Part shown: positions 61,414-64,000 of the stretch, one piece after another
Position numbering within the stretch: position 1 is the stretch's first letter
Layout: every line of letters starts with the position of its first letter
DNA from: CAZCTC01 sp964501335
GTDB lineage: Bacteria > Chloroflexota > Anaerolineae > B4-G1 > SLSP01
NCBI GenBank assembly: GCA_964501335.1
Contig: CAZCTC010000018.1
Span: forward strand, 56,792 to 120,791
Direction: 5' to 3'
DNA: 64,000 bases
The notes under the pieces: model-generated
What the model saw: only the letters and a program-made list of their open reading frames with translations
Told to the model about the DNA's origin: nothing
Databases searched by the model: none
Made by a program: the position numbers and the translations under genes

Positions 61414-62046
61414 CTACGGCGTCACCACAATCTCACCGTTCTGATGCGCTGCAACCAGTTGCTCAAAAGCATGGTAAAGCCGCCGAAACGACCGCGACCG
61501 CTCGAAAGCAGTGGCAACATCCAACGCCCGGGTATAGGCCGCCTGATGTTCCACCTGCCGATAGTCCAGGTTCCGCGTCAACCAATGTTTGGGATCTCGG
61601 ATCGTTTCGGGATCTCCTTCATACCGTTGCCCGTCGGGAGCAATGGTCTCCAGACTGGCCAGGAACCAGCTTTCATATTCCCGGTGGGCGCAGACCACCA
61701 CGATCGAAAAAGGCCAGGCACCATGTTCCTGAATCTTTCGGGCGACTTCCGGCCCCACTTCACAGGGCAAACCGTCGTCCAGATCGAAAAGCACCAAAAC
61801 CGCTGCACAATCGGCAAAATACCGATGCGCATCCAGAGCCTGAATTACATTTTCCGTACAGGGATAGAAATCGCCGCAGGAAGCCATTCGCCAGGGCTGC
61901 TTTTTCTTCGGAACGGATAAATTCCAATATCCCTGATCCAACAGCATTTTGGATACCAGTTCCTCGACCGCGGCCAATTGATTCGGCCCCGGACGATCGG
62001 CCTCGCCATGCCCTTCCACGATACTGTAGATTTTATTCCCCGGCAT
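61414..62046 (-). CDS. DUF4276-like (TOPRIM-related) protein
   Basis: The start at 62046 (MPGNKIYSIVEGHGEADRPG) is preferred, because an in-frame upstream Met would lie further inside the ATPase gene. The 210-aa protein has VEGHGE at residues 10-15, VLFDLDDG near 91 and HREYESWFLAS near 126, the TOPRIM-like acidic and REYE motifs of DUF4276 proteins. It overlaps the RecF/OLD-like ATPase by 14 bases. ATPase plus DUF4276 pairs recall the ATPase-TOPRIM layout of PARIS systems, without identity being claimed. Confidence 0.75.
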   Translation of the reverse strand: MPGNKIYSIVEGHGEADRPGPNQLAAVEELVSKMLLDQGYWNLSVPKKKQPWRMASCGDFYPCTENVIQALDAHRYFADCAAVLVLFDLDDGLPCEVGPEVARKIQEHGAWPFSIVVVCAHREYESWFLASLETIAPDGQRYEGDPETIRDPKHWLTRNLDYRQVEHQAAYTRALDVATAFERSRSFRRLYHAFEQLVAAHQNGEIVVTP

Positions 62047-63214
62047 CCGGCTCCTCCGAGGTTTCCTCGCCGGCTTCGGGTTCTCGATAAAGCCCCTGGG
62101 CACGCAGCAATTGCCCGGGCGCAAAAAGCCGCTTGCGAATGATCTCTTTCTGCGCGGCCTCGATCGGGCCGATATGCGTCACGCCGTCGATCTTTTCCAC
62201 GATCCGCAGTTGTTCCGCAGTACAAAGATCCAACAGATCGGGACTGTGAGTCGTAACGATGATCTGACTGCGTTCCGAGGCCTTCTGGATCTCTTCCCAC
62301 AAGGCCGCCATCGCTCCCGGATGGATGTTCAATTCCGGCTCTTCCAGGATGATCAACGGTCGCGGCGGTTCCTGATACAAAGCGGCCAGCAGCCCCAAAA
62401 TCCGCAGCGTCCCGTCGGATTCCTGAAACAGCTCAAAGGGCAGCGTGGAATCTTTTTCTATATGGTTCAACCGGGTCACCAGATATCCCCCCACCTGATC
62501 CACCTGATACCCGCTGATATCCCCCAGCACCCTCTGCAAGGCCTGCTCCAGAAGAGAAGCAGTCTCTTGATATTCCTGCTTCAACTTCCGCAAAAAGCTC
62601 GCCAGATTATCCGCATTTTCACTCAATGGATAAGGATTGGAAGGTTTCTCCGGCTCTTTGAGCAATCGCGGAACGATCATATAAGAATTGATGCCGGTAA
62701 AGAACTCCCGAACTCCTACAAAAAAAGGTTCATTTCCTACAATCGACAAGGCCAGGGTTTTAGATGATAAGGGAAAATCTCCCTGGAAAGGCGCTTCAAT
62801 CATAACCCCATCATTTGTCCTATAAAACAGCTCTTCATCTTCCCAAAATTCACTATCAGGAAGTTTATTAGCTCTACATGTTTCTTCTATAATTCTATAA
62901 TCACCAACAGTCCCGCGATTTAATTCCAAAAGATAATTTGCAGAAAAGAAATTATCGATTTCAGCTTGAAAATTAATTTCCAAAACGGAACTTCTATTTC
63001 CTTCAGCTGATCGATGCAGTAAATTTTCAATCCCCCCGCGTCGGGAAACAGCCGGATCCAAACCCTGCGTCAAAGCATCCCGCACAAAACGCAAGATATC
63101 GATAAAGTTGCTTTTTCCGGAACCATTGGCTCCAACCAGAACCGTCAACGGTCCAAGATCCACCGTTTCCTCAGTAAAACTCAGATAATTCTTAATCTGC
63201 ACCTGTTTGAGCAT
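62033..63214 (-). CDS. AAA ATPase of RecF/OLD type
   Basis: The 393-aa protein has VLVGANGSGKSNFIDILRF (about residues 26-44) and LIILEEPELNIHPGA (about 288-302), THSPDLLDL following. This is the AAA_21/RecF-like layout with an alpha/beta insert between the motifs. The C-terminus ends in an acidic run (EETSEEPDAGE). It pairs with the DUF4276 gene. HsdS lies ten bases upstream, so all are in one operon. Confidence 0.8.
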   Translation of the reverse strand: MLKQVQIKNYLSFTEETVDLGPLTVLVGANGSGKSNFIDILRFVRDALTQGLDPAVSRRGGIENLLHRSAEGNRSSVLEINFQAEIDNFFSANYLLELNRGTVGDYRIIEETCRANKLPDSEFWEDEELFYRTNDGVMIEAPFQGDFPLSSKTLALSIVGNEPFFVGVREFFTGINSYMIVPRLLKEPEKPSNPYPLSENADNLASFLRKLKQEYQETASLLEQALQRVLGDISGYQVDQVGGYLVTRLNHIEKDSTLPFELFQESDGTLRILGLLAALYQEPPRPLIILEEPELNIHPGAMAALWEEIQKASERSQIIVTTHSPDLLDLCTAEQLRIVEKIDGVTHIGPIEAAQKEIIRKRLFAPGQLLRAQGLYREPEAGEETSEEPDAGE

Positions 63215-63224
63215 CGGATACTCC

Positions 63225-64000
63225 TCAATCCTTCACAGTGGAAAGATCATATTCACAAATAACATTAAGGAAAAGCTCCCTCAACCTGCTTGTTTCGTCC
63301 TCCAAAGCTGCCACACGTTCTAATGCAAATCGGTATCCATTAAGCCTTTTTATTAAAGCTTGTTGTTCTGCTAAACCAACTAATGGCACCTCAATGCTCT
63401 TTAATTTAATCGCCGGTAAATGAGCAATAGTAGAATGTCCAGTAAGTGAAGCAAAAAGGCCTTTTGTTCCACCCCAAAACATAAATTCCAACATGTACTC
63501 GGGAATAATATCTCCATTCAACGGACGAAGCCGATGAAGTGCTTTCTGAAAGCAACAATTCTCGATAGATCCGTCCCAAATAGCAGAGCGCCCAACCTCA
63601 CCGCCTTCGCAAACCAACAAATCACCTGCTTTCAAATGAAACTTTTGAAATTCATGCTCTGAGAAGTCCATTTGCAACACTTCAGTTAAATCAAAACGTC
63701 CCCACTGAACATTTTTATTTCCAAGGTAAGGCAATGGAGAAAGTCCACCCCGAGCTTTAGGCGAAAGCATCTTCCCAAGTTGAACATCAAAAAGCCTATC
63801 CACTCTCTGCACTTCCGCCTTTGAGTGATTAGAAAAAAACTGATCCCTTTCCACAAAAAGCCCCTGAGCCAAATTCTCTTTAAGATTTTGAAGAGAACAA
63901 ATAATTTCATCCACTGCCCACAACACTTCCGCAATGCGCCGCTGTTGATCGAGCGGAGGAAGATCGAATTCGAATTTTGCAATATCAGGGAAGTTGATAT
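63225..64000 (-). CDS. hsdS: Type I restriction specificity subunit HsdS, cut by window end
   Basis: The frame is open to base 64000 and the start lies beyond it. The visible 258 codons begin with INFPDIAKFEFDLPPLDQQR, RIAEVLWAVDEI, the conserved linker helix of HsdS, then a second target-recognition domain (LGKMLSPKARGGLSPLPYLG, AGDLLVCEGGEVGRSAIWDG) and another linker LVGLAEQQALIKRLNGY. So the first recognition domain is outside the window. HsdM should be further upstream on the - strand. Confidence 0.88.
   Translation of the reverse strand, partial: INFPDIAKFEFDLPPLDQQRRIAEVLWAVDEIICSLQNLKENLAQGLFVERDQFFSNHSKAEVQRVDRLFDVQLGKMLSPKARGGLSPLPYLGNKNVQWGRFDLTEVLQMDFSEHEFQKFHLKAGDLLVCEGGEVGRSAIWDGSIENCCFQKALHRLRPLNGDIIPEYMLEFMFWGGTKGLFASLTGHSTIAHLPAIKLKSIEVPLVGLAEQQALIKRLNGYRFALERVAALEDETSRLRELFLNVICEYDLSTVKD

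Noticed and set aside
1..64000. tRNA or rRNA genes
   Set aside because: No cloverleaf with TTCGA-type loop and no rRNA core sequence was noticed on either strand; a covariance-model scan was not possible.

Overview
The window looks like accessory DNA, probably a plasmid or an integrated plasmid-like element, from a member of the Chloroflexota (an Anaerolineae- or Caldilineae-type host is the best guess). The reasons are indirect. The backbone genes are GC-rich. Several secreted proteins carry Thr/Pro/Ala linkers of the PTATPTATATP kind common in that phylum. The Tad pilus locus has no secretin, as expected for a host without an outer membrane. Several families of short palindromic repeats sit between genes. 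No rRNA, tRNA or CRISPR was seen.

Layout. (1) 1-14.3 kb, maintenance and replication on the + strand: membrane proteins, an FtsK-like ATPase, an actin-type partition cassette (ParM, ParR-like, XRE-like) with a 12-copy GACAAAC array as candidate centromere, two OB-fold/SSB-like proteins, a Dam-type DNA methyltransferase, a winged-helix/nuclease-like protein of replication-relaxation type, an AAA+ ATPase, four 106-bp tandem repeats (candidate origin) and a DnaG-like primase. (2) 14.3-21.8 kb, an AT-rich foreign island on the - strand: an RHS-repeat protein of 1904 aa with a glycine-rich hydrophobic C-terminus, a decayed transposase and a multi-spanning membrane protein that may be its immunity partner. 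(3) 21.8-46.9 kb, + strand: a large HerA/VirB4-type ATPase with a Ser/Gly/Gln-rich insert, then a Tad/Flp pilus locus (MinD/CpaE-like proteins, CpaB-like, receiver-like proteins, TadA, TadB, TadC, Flp pilin, TadE/TadG-like pseudopilins, prepilin peptidase), secreted and adhesin-like proteins and two more OB-fold proteins. (4) 47-48.9 kb: a nucleotidyltransferase-like gene and a tyrosine recombinase preceded by 23-bp direct repeats. (5) 49-64 kb, - strand: a continuous defence-like operon read from right to left: HsdS (cut by the window end), AAA ATPase plus DUF4276/TOPRIM-like protein, DUF3696-type ATPase plus PIN-like protein, Gabija GajA and a frameshifted GajB, HsdR, a radical SAM/SPASM enzyme and a HEAT-repeat protein.

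How the parts may work together. The replication and partition genes would keep the element in the cell. The FtsK-like and HerA-like ATPases, the replication-relaxation protein and the Tad-type pilus could form a DNA-transfer apparatus without a recognisable classical relaxase or VirB channel; this is inference. The RHS island and the defence operon are cargo. The least familiar parts are the pilus/HerA locus with three successive receiver-like domains, the radical SAM-HEAT pair at the end of the defence operon, and the PIN-ATPase pair. Functions were assigned by reading motifs only; no database search was run.
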